Made by a program: the position numbers and the translations under genes
Source: Collybiopsis luxurians FD-317 M1
Taxonomy: Eukaryota > Basidiomycota > Agaricomycetes > Agaricales > Omphalotaceae
NCBI GenBank assembly: GCA_000827265.1
Contig: KN834811.1
Location: 62,001-126,000, forward strand
Length of the DNA stretch: 64,000 nucleotides
Reading direction: 5' to 3'
Shown: one piece after another, positions 31,994-44,369 of the stretch
How positions within the stretch are numbered: the stretch's first letter is position 1
Layout: each line of letters opens with the position of its first letter
The notes under the pieces: model-generated
The model's input: the letters and a program-made list of their open reading frames with translations, nothing else
What the model was told of the DNA's origin: nothing
Databases searched by the model: none

Positions 31994-34445
31994 TCAACTC
32001 GACGAGCTCGATGATCCCGAACAATCCGGGATCTCTATATTCTTCAACGTTCGACTGTGCGGCACCGTCGACGGAGGACAGAGAGCAGAGAGCAGAGAGT
32101 AGAGAGATAGGGAGGTGAGGGAAGGGAGGGGAAGGGAGAGAAATTCCATCAGCATCCATACTGAACCAAAACCAAAACCATAAAACGAAAACGAAAACGC
32201 AACGAGAGCACTCCACGACAAGGACACAAGACACAACACTCACTTTCCATTAAACAACCCCCACCAACCCTCCACACCTCCATACTTTTCGTCCTTCCAC
32301 TTTTCATCGAACAGCTCAAAGAAAAAGTATTCGGTTCCGTTGGCGTTGGCTTGGCAGACGAAGGTGTTGAGGAATTTCTGGGAGGTACCGTGCGGAAAGA
32401 GTAAGTAATGATGAACCGGAGAAGAGGACGAGGGGAAAGGGGAAAGGGGAGGGGAAGGGTGCAGGGTGTGTCAATGAGGGTAGGACGGGGGAGGAGGGTA
32501 AAAGGGGGGAAAGGAGGGAGTGGGGGAGGAACGAAAGAGGCAGAGGAAGAACGAAGGGAGTGGAGGCGGAACGAAGGGGGCGAAGGAAGGGGGCGGAGGA
32601 AGGAGGAGAGAAGTGGAAAACAGGACGCTCAACTCACCTGAAGATTCTCCTCCGACGCCGTCGACGGCCCATTCGACTCATTCCCCGCATCCGACGATTT
32701 CTAAACACCCCCAAAAGTATCAACACATGTCACGCCACACACACACACAGTGGCTCATCGCCATTCTTTCGACACTCACCGTAGGCCAGCCTGTCTCAGC
32801 AATCGACATCTCGGGCGTATTACTCAACTCTTTCGACAGCGCCACGTCGTTGTTTTGGAAAAAGTCGTAGGTCCATCCGGCAGCTTGGTCGATGCTCACA
32901 TTGGCGAACCACGGGTGGACATTGGCCATCTGCGAGTTGCGGTACGGGCGTTGTGTCAGCAATCGGGGATAAAAAAACCAAAACCAAAAAAAAAAAAAAA
33001 ACATCAAGCCACTGGACACTCACCCCATACCCAACCTCCTCCAACACCAAATTATTAAAATACGACCCAGCATCGGCATTTCCCACTTTCATCGAGGATA
33101 AACTAAGATCCTGCAACATGGATTTTGTATCGTCGATGTATTGGATGAGGATTTTACCGCCTGCGTTGCCGGTGGCGGAGTTGGGGTCTGTGGCACCGTT
33201 GGCGTTGAGGTAACTGGGTGGGGCAGGGAAGGGGGGTTATTGAGTGAATGAGGAGGGGAAGGAAAGGAAAGGGAGGGAGGGGGGGAGAAGAGGGAAGGGA
33301 GAGAAAGAGGGAAGAGGGAGGGGAGGCGGGAAGGAAGTCGGAGAAGTAGTCGGGGGCGGATAAATATAAAAACAAGCCACAACGAACACCAACATACTTT
33401 AATATAAACTCATTCCCAACCGTCACACCCGCGATATGATCTGAGCCGTACGTCTGAATAGCGCTCTTGATGGCGTCCTTTTGACGATTGTAGGCTTCGC
33501 CGTTGTCGTCTGACTGGGGGTAGTTGGCGATGTAGACGGTGAGGTTGACTTTGGTTAGGTTGATTGCGTTGAGCTGTGGGGGAGGGGGGTTGAGATGGGG
33601 TGGAAGGGAGGAAGGGAGGGGATAGGGGGAGGGGGGACTTACGACGAGGGCGGTTGTGTTGCAGTCGGCGCCGTAGAGTCGGATACGCTGTAACAAGTAG
33701 ATGAGGATAGGGAAGAAGAGGCGGGAAAAGACGAACGCACCGTCGTCAGCTGCGAAAGGAGTTGAATATCCGTGATGACATCCGCTAATAGAAAAAAGGC
33801 TGAGCTATAGCATCTGTCGACAGAACTACCACACATACATTGTTTCGCTCCACAATCCGGGTACAACGTCCCCTCAGGCGTATACGCGATACCCCAAAAT
33901 GACTGTTTTAACCTCGAGTCTTTAGAGAATTGACTAGGATCCCCTGAAACAGAGTCGTCGTCGCTTGAGGAGGAAGAGGAGGACTTTTTCTCTTGAGAAA
34001 GGACGACGCCGACGACGATGGCAACGATGGCTGCGACAATGACGAGAGCTAGACCTATCATAACCTAGACCGAGATTAGGACAGAAAAAGAGTAGCACTC
34101 TGACATACCCATCTCTTCCTATTCCGCGACGAAGGACTCTTCTCTTCCACAAACGGCGTATTCGCAAACTCTCCCCTCCTATCACCGTAATGAGGCCGTG
34201 TCCTGGCGGGTATATCCGAGTAGGGTGTCGTATCTTGAGCCAAGTTGACGACGGAAGAAGAAGCGGTCGGGGCGAGGGGGATATTTTGGCCGGAGAGAGA
34301 GCTGTAGTGCGATAGTCGGTGCGCAGGCTGAAAAGCGCAGTTTAAGAACAAAAAAGGCTATACTATACAGGGAACTTACAGGGATATGATCATAATAATC
34401 CTGCAAGTCGGTCGAGTTTGTGGTACCGTTGGGATGAGAATACAT
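31994..34445 (-). CDS. Membrane-anchored GH17 glucan 1,3-beta-glucosidase
   Basis: Eleven exons join in frame: 34380-34445, 34109-34327, 33839-34064, 33741-33784, 33643-33687, 33398-33573, 33024-33213, 32780-32929, 32638-32700, 32244-32377 and 31994-32054, giving 457 aa. Residues 1-95 are a polar cytosolic tail, about 96-118 a single membrane helix (GLALVIVAAIVAIVVGVVL), then a Ser-rich stem, so it is a type II membrane protein. The GH17 barrel begins at FWGIAYTPEGTLYPDCG. The acid/base is Glu255 in VTVGNEF and the nucleophile Glu367 in SIAETGWPT. Family members cleave or remodel beta-1,3-glucan in the fungal cell wall. The end is Ser-rich (IPDCSGSSSSSS). Several introns are strongly pyrimidine-rich in the sense strand. 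Fragments of its 5' region are duplicated at 24580 and 25300-25810. Confidence 0.88.
32432..32459 (+). other. G-quadruplex-type motif in a GH17 intron (antisense strand)
   Basis: Four runs of four G separated by aaa, aaa and a lie on the + strand, inside the intron 32378-32637 of the minus-strand GH17 gene. Neighbouring introns (33214-33397, 33574-33642) have the same purine-strand bias. Confidence 0.55.
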
Positions 34446-36241
34446 GGTGGTTGGGATTCAGGAAAGCCAAACGACGACCCTTGTTGCCACGAAACACTCT
34501 CAAACGCTCCACAAGCATCCAGGCTTTCGTTACATGAATGATGACGTTAGCGCCAAGGAATCCCCTTTCGGTCCGATTGGCGTCGCTTTGACTTGCCTAG
34601 TCCAGCCGTCTAGTAATACCAGCAAGTGGGAAAAGAGGACTTTACCTACCTCTCTTCATACCTTGTTCGTCCTTCCGGAACTTGGATCAACTAGTCTTTA
34701 CAAGGATATAGGAGAAGATCCCGCGCAGTTCTAGCTCAGGGCCCAGCGTAGCACGCATATGGCAAGGTACGTCTTACGTAGCCTGTCAACGTCCACATCA
34801 AACAGTGTCCGACTGAGCTGAACTGATCAGAAACGACTCATAAGAGTCGAGTCGGGATTTTACAAATGACAACTTATAAGAGGTGACAACCCCTGTCGGA
34901 AAATAAAGACAATTACGGACCTCAGGTGGATGCGACTCGACTTTGTCCTCTGCCAACTTGATTAAAGATTTATGTCTCTGCTCGATCATTTCTTGTCGGA
35001 AGGACACTGGGAGCTTTGTATTCATGCATTACAAGTCCAATTCATCTGCAAGTCTATCAATCGAACATGCATTGCCACTTCCAGTCAAAGCGTCCGATCA
35101 CAACAGTAGAATCATACCATTCCGTGTGTTGATAGGCATTTCCATACTAACTTGCCTCTCCGTTTTAAACTTTGTACACCCATTACGTCCCTTGTCACAT
35201 GAACTGCAATTGCAGAAAAAGACTACAACAGTTTACATATGTTGGCCTTTTGTTTCGCTATGGACTCCCGCACATGGAAGATTTACCAGGTAAATTATGG
35301 ATTTCAAGCTATGTCTGAGACGGATGATGAACGGTTAGATGTCAGCCAATGCCGATGAGCAATACGTTTTGTTAAAATGATGGTGTTATCTATATTATTT
35401 CTTCCACATCCTATGCAAAGATAGCTAGAATTTCTCAGTAGGAGTTAATTTCCAAACGCGATCTTTGTTCCATTCTTGATAAAAATAAAAAAAAAGGAGT
35501 CCGCGGATGCTTTATGTCACTCAGACTCTTGGAAAAAGTACCAAAACCAAGAACTGAGGAGATTCTACAAACTCTCAGATTGATTACGTGGACCGTAACA
35601 GTATTAAAGCCGACTTTAGCTCGGCCAATTTCCACAATTAGCGTCCAAAAATTCATTCAAAAAATATCCGAAAAATCAAAGGAAAATTATTGGCAAGGTC
35701 TTGGGATCAGTGGACGATTCCTGCTCGATTAAAAAGTCAATTCTGTATATTCTGAAGGTAAAATCATTTTTGGAATCAGGATTAACTCTGACCATCCAGG
35801 TGAACGATCCTGGTAATTTTTCTGGGCGGAGCGCGGGAGAGCACAGATAGTCTAACTTTGATGACCACATTCCTGAGCGGTTGTGCCAATCACAGTGAGT
35901 ACCAGGCACGCTGCCTTCAACCCTGATAGGAATGTCTAGGTTTTACGGTAGGCCTTTTGACTTTTTGGTTGCTTTTGAATTTTGAATAGTTTTGAATTTT
36001 TTTATTTGAGAAATTCCAGGATGACATGCTGAAATTTACCCTTTAATTTTCCCAAATATATTGCCGCTCAATGTAACTCAATTCTATGCGAGTGTAACCT
36101 GCCACAAACGAAAAAAGTGAAAAATATCCTAGAACGGAAACTTCTTCTCGTGCCTTTTTAAATGTCCACGTAACACCCATGTCCCCAGACTCTGATATAC
36201 GTTGGCAGCGTACATCAACGTATCGTTTACGTTTGTTATCG
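34446..36241. other. Intergenic between GH17 and DUF6533-like copy 2
   Basis: The first 300 bases are the GH17 promoter, duplicated elsewhere. The rest shows short opposed ORFs only (for example 35435-35732 on both strands) with no domain. Confidence 0.4.
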
Positions 36242-36267
36242 ATAGACAGACAGACAGACAGACAGAT
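36242..36267. repeat. GACA microsatellite
   Basis: About six tandem copies of gaca lie upstream of DUF6533-like copy 2. Confidence 0.8.
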
Positions 36268-36394
36268 CCGCGGCAGTGACGCCACCCCCGGAATAGCCGG
36301 GATGGAAAATGATATATTTTAGCCGAGTAATCGTCTCCAGTAACTCTTTCCCCATTGCTCCGGCGCCAGCACTATCCTGCCAGTGTCGCGTAGT

Positions 36395-37964
36395 ATGCGT
36401 GCCGTTATAGTGTCCCAGTGGAACGCACAAGATGCTCAGGTGCAAATGTATGGACTGCTGAATGGCTTGCTATGGAGTTCGACATCTCATTGTTTGTAGG
36501 AATTGGGAGCGTTACGCTTGGGTCGTACAAATCGGTATGTTCAAAGCTCACAGGACTCTGTTGCGGCTTAAAAACCTCCACAGTAATTCTTATTTACGAT
36601 TGGCTCATCACCTTGGATCGAGAAGTTGAGCTATTCTGGAAACATGATCGCAAGAGGCTTCCGGCAATACTCTTCTTTGTAAATCGATATCTGAGTCTTC
36701 TGGGATCTATCCCTACTTCTGTACTTTATTTCTGGCCTGAACCGGTCGTTAAACAAAACGTGAGTCCTTTGATTGTTTAAGGGCAGCGAGTTGAAGTTGT
36801 CTAGCCACAACTAGGGTAAGTAGAGCTACCAACTTCGACTGGTTAATTAGTCATGGGTGGACCCTGTTCCTCTGTCAGAGGTCGATATTTAGACTTCTAC
36901 CTGGATATATACTTGGTGCTATTGCAGGTCAATCTCACCGGTACGATGTGGCTATTTTGAAATGACTACCCTTTGACATTTCCTTCTATTTGCTGCAGCC
37001 CTCTTCATATTGCGTGTAACAGCTATATACGGGGGAAGTAGAAGAATCAAGATATTCCTTACCGCTCTAGGTCTAGGCATGTTTGTGAATAGTGTGGTAA
37101 GTAACTTGTATGCACTGTGCACCACGGTAAATAATCTCCCACAGGTACAGCTGACTCTAGCAGATCGGGCACCCCTCACTGAAGTTAGACCACTATCGGT
37201 AGCAGATCGAATAGGCAATGTACCGGTCTTTTCCCTTACTCAGTCAGTTTTTTTAGCCCCTATAACTACCCAAAATTCCTAACCCGAATCGATTTTCGCA
37301 GAGGACTGCGTGCGTTTCACGACCTGTAAAGTAGAATGAGTAACTGCTCACTACTCATAGATTTTGCCTACCTTTGGGTTGGAGTTTTTGTGTTCGACCT
37401 TACTGTCTTCTCTTTGACTGTTTGGAAGACTGCTTCTACTTTTAGAGACAAGTCCACCCGACGTGGAATAGTCACTACTATCATGCGAGACGGTAAGTGA
37501 ACAAAGTATTAAATTACATCACTAAGCTTGCAATGCTCATTGTGCCAAATTGAAGGCATTATGTATTTTGGAATCATTACCCTCACATCATTAGCAAATG
37601 TCCTTGTTCTTGCGGTAAGAAAAATTCTTCCCCCATCATCCACAAAAATCTGAGAAAAATTTCCTCCAGTTTGAATCAGTATGATTCCCATACCATCAAT
37701 ATTAAATAATACCCACTTATTTGATACAATTAGGACCTGCTAAGGGGGTTGCTAACTACTCTTACCGACATGTAAGTTTCATTTGGTACTCAGAAAAATA
37801 ATCAAATTCTGAATGCTTTATATTTCTGAAACAGTCTGTCCTGCATATTAATGTCGCATATGATGTTCAATTTGCGAGAAGACCTGATAGAGGGTTCGAC
37901 AAGGACAAATTTATCATTTGTCCGCAGTCATACACTGTCAACAATAGACTACCCAGTCACCTGA
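36395..37964 (+). CDS. DUF6533-like multi-membrane protein, copy 2
   Basis: Twelve exons join in frame: 36395-36447, 36500-36534, 36584-36759, 36805-36815, 36879-36940, 36999-37096, 37145-37242, 37302-37309, 37361-37492, 37556-37614, 37734-37771 and 37835-37964, giving 299 aa. Signature blocks are NWERYAWVVQIVILIYDWL, ITLDREVELFW, ILFFVNRYLSLLG, ALFILRVTAIYGGSRRI, FVFDLTVFSLTVWKTA, IMRDG with IMYFGIITLTSLANVL, and the closing MSHMMFNLRE. About seven hydrophobic segments are expected. Exons of 11 nt (PQLG) and 8 nt are conserved in the paralogues. ATG 36395 is used because the upstream paralogue start is GTG here. The family has no known function; an integral membrane, possibly receptor-like protein is inference only. 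Confidence 0.85.
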
Positions 37965-38356
37965 GTGTGTTTTGCTATCTACAATTGCTGTAATAGAGTA
38001 ACAATACTTTATAAATTATGAGTGGAATAACTTCCACCTACTATGTCCGATAACTAGTAGTAATAGCTTTTGCCAAAGGGGGGGGGGGGCTAAGGCAAAC
38101 ACTGCAGCTATGGGCTATTGCTAATTTCCACTAGTGGAAATAAATCATGCCAACTTATACTGTCACAGTGAAACTCCTGCCCCCTACTGTCATTTAAAGT
38201 GCCGTGCAGCCACTGCACAGGAAGTAAAAGCATGTGCCTGCCTGCATGTACTCTTATTTCCCACCCTCTGCTTCCCACTCCCCCCCTTGTACTCACTGTA
38301 CAAGGTCAAAACACTGTAATATAAAGACATAGCTGTCTTTTTACAGTACAAAAATA
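37965..38356. other. Intergenic
   Basis: Nothing is recognised apart from a G run of about 10 near 38080. Confidence 0.3.
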
Positions 38357-38606
38357 CTAGTCCTTGTCATGAGCAACCTGAAGAACAGCCATGAGTTCTG
38401 TCAACTCCCTCTCCTCCTCATCATCTAGATCCTCCCCAGGTGGATTATCTTCATCATTGTTGTAGTCATTCAGTGGTTGTTGATTCCCCCTACCTCTTTG
38501 ACCACAATAGGAGGGGCCTTTCCCTGGATGAAGTGAGCCAGAAAATCCCTGCAATTCCTCCAGCTTCTTAAGCCTCTGAAAGTGAAGAAAGTTGCATTGA
38601 CCTTGT
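38357..38606 (-). other. Unknown acidic ORF segment fused to F-box debris
   Basis: The minus-strand frame reads RLKKLEELQGFSGSLHPGKG, then an acidic tail (DNPPGEDLDDEEERELTELM) to a stop at 38357. A splice-like acceptor (actttcag) precedes it at about 38580. I do not recognise the source. It may be the last exon of a lost gene or transposon. Confidence 0.3.
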
Positions 38607-38898
38607 TCACTATATCCTATACAAGAGCTCATTCAGAAGCCTTCAAATGTAAGGATTTGAGAATGGCTTTGTAAGCTTTGAGCTTTGTGCACTGAGTGCG
38701 TGCCTCCGAGATATAAATTTGTAGAGAACAAATCTCAAGCTCATAATGTGCAATATCTTTCTTGGTATTTAGAAGAGTTGTGGAATGGTGGCAGAACATT
38801 TTGTGGGAAAGAATGAGAGGAACAAAGATCATTATAGATGGCGTCGGGCAGGGATGAAAAATGCTTGAATTGCAGCTATGATATTTTGAGAGAGGCAT
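38607..38898 (-). pseudogene. F-box-like gene fragment (fourth copy), 5' end only
   Basis: From ATG 38898 the product starts MPLSKYHSCNSSIFHP, like the other F-box genes here. The frame shifts and returns at LLNTKKDIAHYELEICSLQI and continues to KAYKAILKS. Homology to F-box gene 2 goes on to gagctcttgtataggatat and ends abruptly near 38607, before the F-box motif is complete. It is closer to F-box gene 2 than to gene 1. Confidence 0.75.
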
Positions 38899-39410
38899 TG
38901 TAACTCTTTAGGTGGGGATGTTCCGAAAAGGAATCAGCAGGAGACATACAGTATATAATGAGGTCAGTTTATGATGGCAGTGAAGGTCTAATGGGAAATA
39001 TGCATTTGTCAAAAATTGCCAGTAATGCACACGCCGGGTACCCATTTGAACATACTGATTCATATATTGTTCAAGGTTGTATAAGAATGATTGATTCATA
39101 AGTCTATCACTGCGAGTAATGGGCAAAACAATAAATGGTGCAGGCAGTATTAAGTCCCTTCCTAGTACCTTAGTACCTACCGGCCTTGCGCTCGTCACTT
39201 TGACTTGACTTGTATTTGTCTTGTATATGTTGGCTCCCAGTCCAAAATATGAAGACATGAAGTGGGGTGAGAGAATAAACAAGAGCCCAAAGCTATTGAT
39301 CATTTGTGAACTCAAAATGCTAAGTATCGGGGGAGCACTGGTACGGCTTGATGTTGAGCACCAAAATTCTGCCTGAATTCTTGTTAAGTCATGATGGACT
39401 ATGCATGTGG
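38899..39410 (-). repeat. Inverted copy of the F-box gene 2 upstream module
   Basis: Reverse-complement homology to about 16720-17228 covers nearly the whole module, up to gcctgaattcttgttaagtc. Fragment and module therefore moved as one piece of about 0.8 kb. Confidence 0.7.
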
Positions 39411-40806
39411 TGTCCTGAAACCACATGGCTGTTCCACTGTGGCTTAGGTAGGATATATGCACTTCCGATATATGCTTCCTTATTTCCATGCAGGTATCTA
39501 CTCTCCTTTCATTTCAGGCTGGTTTTCTTTCTTCCTTTCTTATTAGTTATTCTGACGACCTATGTTTTAACTCAATAGTTTTGTCTGCAACCCTCAAAAC
39601 TCCTCTATTGCCCTGAGGGTATGTATCTCTTGTTTCTTCTTTATCACTTTCACTCACTTCTACCTACAGTATTCATGTACTCACATAGGACATAGTATAT
39701 CTAACAATTCTTGGTCTTAGAAAATTTCTCAGTCTCTCAAATCTGGACATATCAGAACTAGAATATCTTTTCCTCTATAGTTTGTATTCCTCCACCACAG
39801 CTTCATATTCTTCCACAACTCAGTGAGGGAATATATAAAATATAATTTGTGAAGATATGCAGCCCATCCATTATGATGACTCCTATATTATGTGCTGAGG
39901 TAGTGAGGACTCAGAGAAATTAAGTATGTACATATGGAGAGCAGATGGTTGTATTATATACCAAATCTTTGCAGTCAAATTTCATTTCAACTGAAGGAAA
40001 GACAAGTATTGCACTAAATTGCTGTGCTCCACAGTGTAAAATTCTATAGTCCTATGTAAATACACAATTATAGATAAAGTGTAAGTATAGAATAAATAGA
40101 GAAGGAGACAACAACATGTGCTGTCAGAACAATGAAGAAGTTCTGAGGTTAGAGTAATTTGTACTGCTATAAATAGTAAGGAAGGAAAAACAAAATAGGA
40201 GAGAAATGAAATAGAGAGTTAGTGAAACACCTCTGCAAAGATATCTGCATGGAACCAGATAATGACCTAAACCCATAGCCATAATTCTGTCCACTCATAT
40301 TCTGAGATCACTCAAGCTCAGAACAATGATATTGTAATAAAAGAATGGTTATAGCAAGTATCATAGTTGTTTACAAACACTTGCTATAGCAAGTCCAGCT
40401 AATTATTATGCTCTTGGTAATACCCAGGAACCAAATTGAGCCAACATGGGGTGCCAGCTTCTTCCCACCTTGTCCCTTTTAGGACATCAGATCTTGGGAC
40501 CCAATCTGGCAAACAGGGTGCCTGCTTCTCCCTCCCTCCCTCCCCATGCTCTGTCCCTTTTAGGAAATCAGTATATGTGGATCCTAGTGAAAGATAAGAT
40601 AGTTCTGGACAATCAATATGGGGCAGGGTCAGGGAATGGTCAGGTTTGTGTCACAGATTCCTCATATCACTCTCTAAATACTCTTTAGTCATAGTAACTC
40701 AGTCATCATTTTCCTTCATCTTATCTTTTGATCTAATCTCTTTATCTTATCTATTTGATCTTATCTGTGCCATGTATTATCAATACATTACTGTAAGTAG
40801 TATAGT
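39411..40806. other. Intergenic, AT-rich
   Basis: No gene is seen. Pyrimidine-rich ttatct repeats near 40720-40790 resemble retrotransposon LTR sequence upstream of the gypsy relic, but no second copy was found. Confidence 0.3.
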
Positions 40807-40858
40807 AGCTTGTGCCACTAGCTTGTGCCACTAGTCTGTGCCACTAGTGTGTGCCACA
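40807..40858. repeat. Short tandem repeat, 13-14 bp unit, four copies
   Basis: Four consecutive variants of cttgtgccactag. They may lie in the LTR or leader of the gypsy relic that follows. Confidence 0.75.
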
Positions 40859-41629
40859 GGACCAGGGTTAGGTATCATAGGTCTGACAGTATCTAGGGTC
40901 CTAGTACACATGTATAAGTAATTGGTCTGTGGCCTAACACCCCAGATTTAACAACATCTTTTCTACCTTCTCAGAAGCAACTTTTCCTCATACTAAGTTT
41001 GATCTATCCCCAACCTTAACATATCCAAACAAGGTGAGTAAGAATTGTGATAGTTTGTTCCCATTAATAAAAATGTATACAATAATCCAATGATAAAATC
41101 ATGGAATGCAGCAATGTTTTGAAACATTTATGTATATGTCAGAAAGAAATAGCCCATCCTTTTTGCAAGAGAGCTCTACAGTTTTTGTGGCTTGTCACTC
41201 GGTGCCGGCAGGTTCTCTTTCTGGCAATAGCTGTTTTGGTGATTCAGGTGGGGACGCTGCTTCCTAGATAAACTCTGCCTGATGAAAAGCCACATACTGC
41301 ACATGCAAGAAGGCAATTTTCCAGTGTCATTGAAGTTGAACTTATGTTACATTCAACAATGCATTGTGTAGGTCACATTTCCCTCCTCACCAACACTTAT
41401 CAAGAAAAAAATATTATTCAGTACTACATTATAGTTGTACTGATATGCTCTGGGGTTTGAGTGTGGCCTAGGATTATTGACCTCATGCAAGTAATGAGCA
41501 TCTTTGTCAGTAGGGGACAGTGGAGATAGAAAGGAGTCATATGTCCAAAAGGTATTGATATGAAAGTTAGTCATAAATACGGTCATGTGAAAGGTGTATA
41601 GTAAAAGGAAAATGAATAGGGGTTAGGAA
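40859..41629. other. Intergenic or degraded gypsy leader
   Basis: No readable coding segment is seen. Position suggests the 5' part of the Ty3/gypsy element, but this is inference. Confidence 0.3.
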
Positions 41630-43557
41630 TAGGTGTTTGTACCAGCTTTATGACACTCATGAATGTGAGCTCAAGTGGAAGTCCAAGCTGAATGGTAAAT
41701 TAATGGTTCAAATGGTAACTCTTCAAAAAATTCTACTTCCAATACTCCCTATGTTCCTGTCATTCCTTCTATTCCTGCTTCATCTGCTACTCCCCTCTCT
41801 ATGGGCAAGCCAATGCAGATCAATGCTGCCACTGTACAGCATCTGAAGGGCCCTATCTCTGATGCTGAAAAGCAGAGGAGAGCTACCTTGGGTCTTTGCC
41901 ACTATTGTGGCATCAGTGGTCATACCATTGATACACCTTGCCCAAATCTGTCTCCAGCTGCTCACAAGCAAATTGAGGAGCAGAAATTGAAAGCAAAAAA
42001 AAGACTTCTCCTTTGGGAAAAGTCTAACTGGTGACTCTTTTCTGCCCCAGGGTTCCCAGTTAGTGTTGGGGTACTCTCCACTTCAGCATTTTGCCAAGAA
42101 CCAGAGCACTGAGCTGTTCAAAATGTTGACAGCTCATTTTCTTCTATTTGTCTTCATGCACCCTCTTTTATTTTTGCTTCTGGTACTTTTCTTCAATTTC
42201 TATCTCATTTTATTGTTTCTGTCTCTCTTTGTTTCCCTAACTGCGCTCCTATCTATACTCATGCACTCATTGATTCAGGTGCTTCTGTTTCTTGTATTTC
42301 AGACAATTTTTCTTCTCATCATAATCTTCCTTGTTGTTCTAAATCAACTTCTCCTGTTGTCACTGTTGACAACAGACCAATTGCTTCTGGATTGATCACC
42401 CAGAAAGTAATTGCTAAGATTTCTATCTCCTCTCATTATGAAATACTTATGCTTGCCATTGTTTCTGTTGGCTATCCTATTATTCTAAGGTTAGATTGGC
42501 TTTGCTGTCATAATCCTTCAATTAACTGGCATTCAAGTTCTCTCGAGCTCGACTGTGGCAATTTGAACAGAGTTGATCCCATAAAGGTGTATGGTAAAGG
42601 CCTTGGTCTCTCCATACAGCCTTCATTGAACAATGCAAGTGTTGGTTTAGGCTTTGTCTATCTGCCTCACCCCTTCAACCTTTTTATCCATCTGCTTTTG
42701 CTACTAATGAATCTCTAGTTTCAGATCCAGAACTTGTAATGGATGTTCCTCCTACTCCTACTTTGTCTCAACCAAAGACTTCTTTCCTTGCCACATTTGT
42801 TCACCATAACAACTATGGAAATTCAATGAAGTCTTCTCTCTCTACTCCTCCTCCTGATGATCCATCTACACCTTTGGTTGACAAGCTGCTAGATGTGAAA
42901 ATTCTGAATTCCCGCTGGTTTTATCAATTTGCAAAGTCTTCTTAGGTTTCCTACCTTCACTTTTTCAATCACCACTCCTCCATTTACATTTGATCTTTTG
43001 CTTCTGACCCTCCAACATCTGATGAGCCTAATACAGAGTCTCCTCTGGAACAGCCTGATGATGTTGAGAATTTATCATCTTTCATTCCAAATCACTATTG
43101 ACCATAAGCTGACACTGTATTCAACCCTCAGGAGTTTGAAAAACTTCCTGAGCACTGCCCATTTGATATCAAAATTGAACTGGATGAAGGGAAATTGCCT
43201 CCCTTTAGTCAGATGTATTGCCTCATGCAACAAGAATGCAATGCAGTTGCCAAATATGTTCACTCAAACTTATGCTGCAGCCATATCTGCACATCGACAT
43301 CTTCAGCTGGCACTCCAGTTCTTTTCATGCAAAAGAAGACTGGAGAAATATGACTCTGCATGGATTTTTGTGGACTCAATTCCATCATGCACAAAAATTG
43401 TTTTCCTTTACTGCTGATTGATGACCTACTGGACTGTGTTCAAGGTTGCAAGCACTTCTCTATTGTTGACTTGAAATCTGCCTACTCACATCTTTGCATA
43501 TGCGAAGGTGATGAATGGAAAACTGCATTCCACACTTCTGGAACTCATAAATATTAG
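41630..43557 (+). mobile_element. Ty3/gypsy retrotransposon relic (gag, protease, reverse transcriptase)
   Basis: Coding pieces occur in polyprotein order but in different frames. Near 41800-42030 is a gag end with the zinc knuckle CHYCGISGHTIDTPC (C-x2-C-x4-H-x4-C). Near 42260 is an aspartic protease site (ALIDSGASVSCIS), followed by YPIILRLDWL. From about 43120 comes reverse transcriptase N-terminal sequence (FEKLPEHCPFDIKIELDEG; GTPVLFMQKKTG; LCMDFCGLNSI; FSIVDLKSAYSHL; EGDEWKTAFHT). Internal stops include a TGA near 43354 and a TAG at 43555-43557. The rest of pol, RNase H and integrase are missing, and no LTR pair was found. Confidence 0.8.
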
Positions 43558-44369
43558 GCTGAACTATAATATGACCCTGTGCTATTTCTTGTTTGCAGGA
43601 ATATAAACTCACTTCCTGACCAACAGTAGTGATGCCTGTTAAAGGCCCACCTGTGCTGTCCATAACCTTTAGAATATCCCAAATCATCAAAGCAACATGA
43701 GCATCAAGTGCTGCATAGGCAATTTGCTCATCACTTAATGTTGCAGAGCTCCACTCAGATACTCTTACTTCCTTAGATAAATTCTGCTGGAGTGTGGCTG
43801 CTGTAATTGATGCTAATGAAGCATTAGATGTTGGTACTGCATTTTTCTCAAATGCCAGTTGTCCTAACTCAATGACCCCTCTGAATTTGTTGCCTGTTTT
43901 GCTAGGCTCAAACTCTGGAAAATCTAGTGTAAGCAGCTTCTGAAGTGAAATAGATTAATCAAACCACTATGAGAGTCCAGAGTTGGAGGTAACTGGCCAG
44001 ACCTTTGTTGCTGCTGTTCCTCTTTTCTCTCTTTTTCTCGCTGCAATTGCATGTCTGGTTCACAGTTAACATCAGCCAGTCTACTCACTTCGGCATGCAT
44101 AACAAAGCACTAACCAAATATGGGAGCAAAATTGGATCCTCCAGAAGCGGCACCAGGAAGAGCATCGCCATGCAGCATCTCATTTCGAAGATTGACTGAA
44201 AGGAAACTCAAAAATCAGGCAGCCGCTGTTGGTTAAGAATAGCAAGCATACATTTTGGCTTATGAGATTGACCACCATTTTCTGCTGAAGGCCTCCCAGC
44301 TCCTTCCCTCGCACCACCTGCATGATGACCAGGCTTATTTTGGCTCCCTACAGGCCTTCCTGCAGACAT
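43558..44369 (-). pseudogene. 3'-5' exonuclease-domain gene relic
   Basis: The minus strand starts with MSAGRPVGSQNKPGHHAGGA at 44369, a basic N-terminus I recall from Agaricomycete 3'-5' exonuclease genes, and stops after about 50 codons. After a gap, about 43950-43640 reads TLDFPEFEPSKTG, VSEWSSATLSDEQIAYAALD and AHVALMIWDIL, the C-terminal end of a DnaQ/WRN-like exonuclease domain (PF01612 type: YAA.DA....). The catalytic first half (DxE) is missing. The frame then runs into the antisense of the gypsy reverse transcriptase, marking the junction at about 43558. Confidence 0.6.

Noticed and set aside
32953..33058. ORFs rich in Lys-Thr or Pro within the GH17 locus
   Set aside because: They are shadows created by purine- or pyrimidine-rich introns of the GH17 gene on the other strand.
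40807..40858. Four-copy short repeat as a CRISPR-like array
   Set aside because: Units are 13-14 bases with no spacers, in a eukaryotic genome; a simple tandem repeat.
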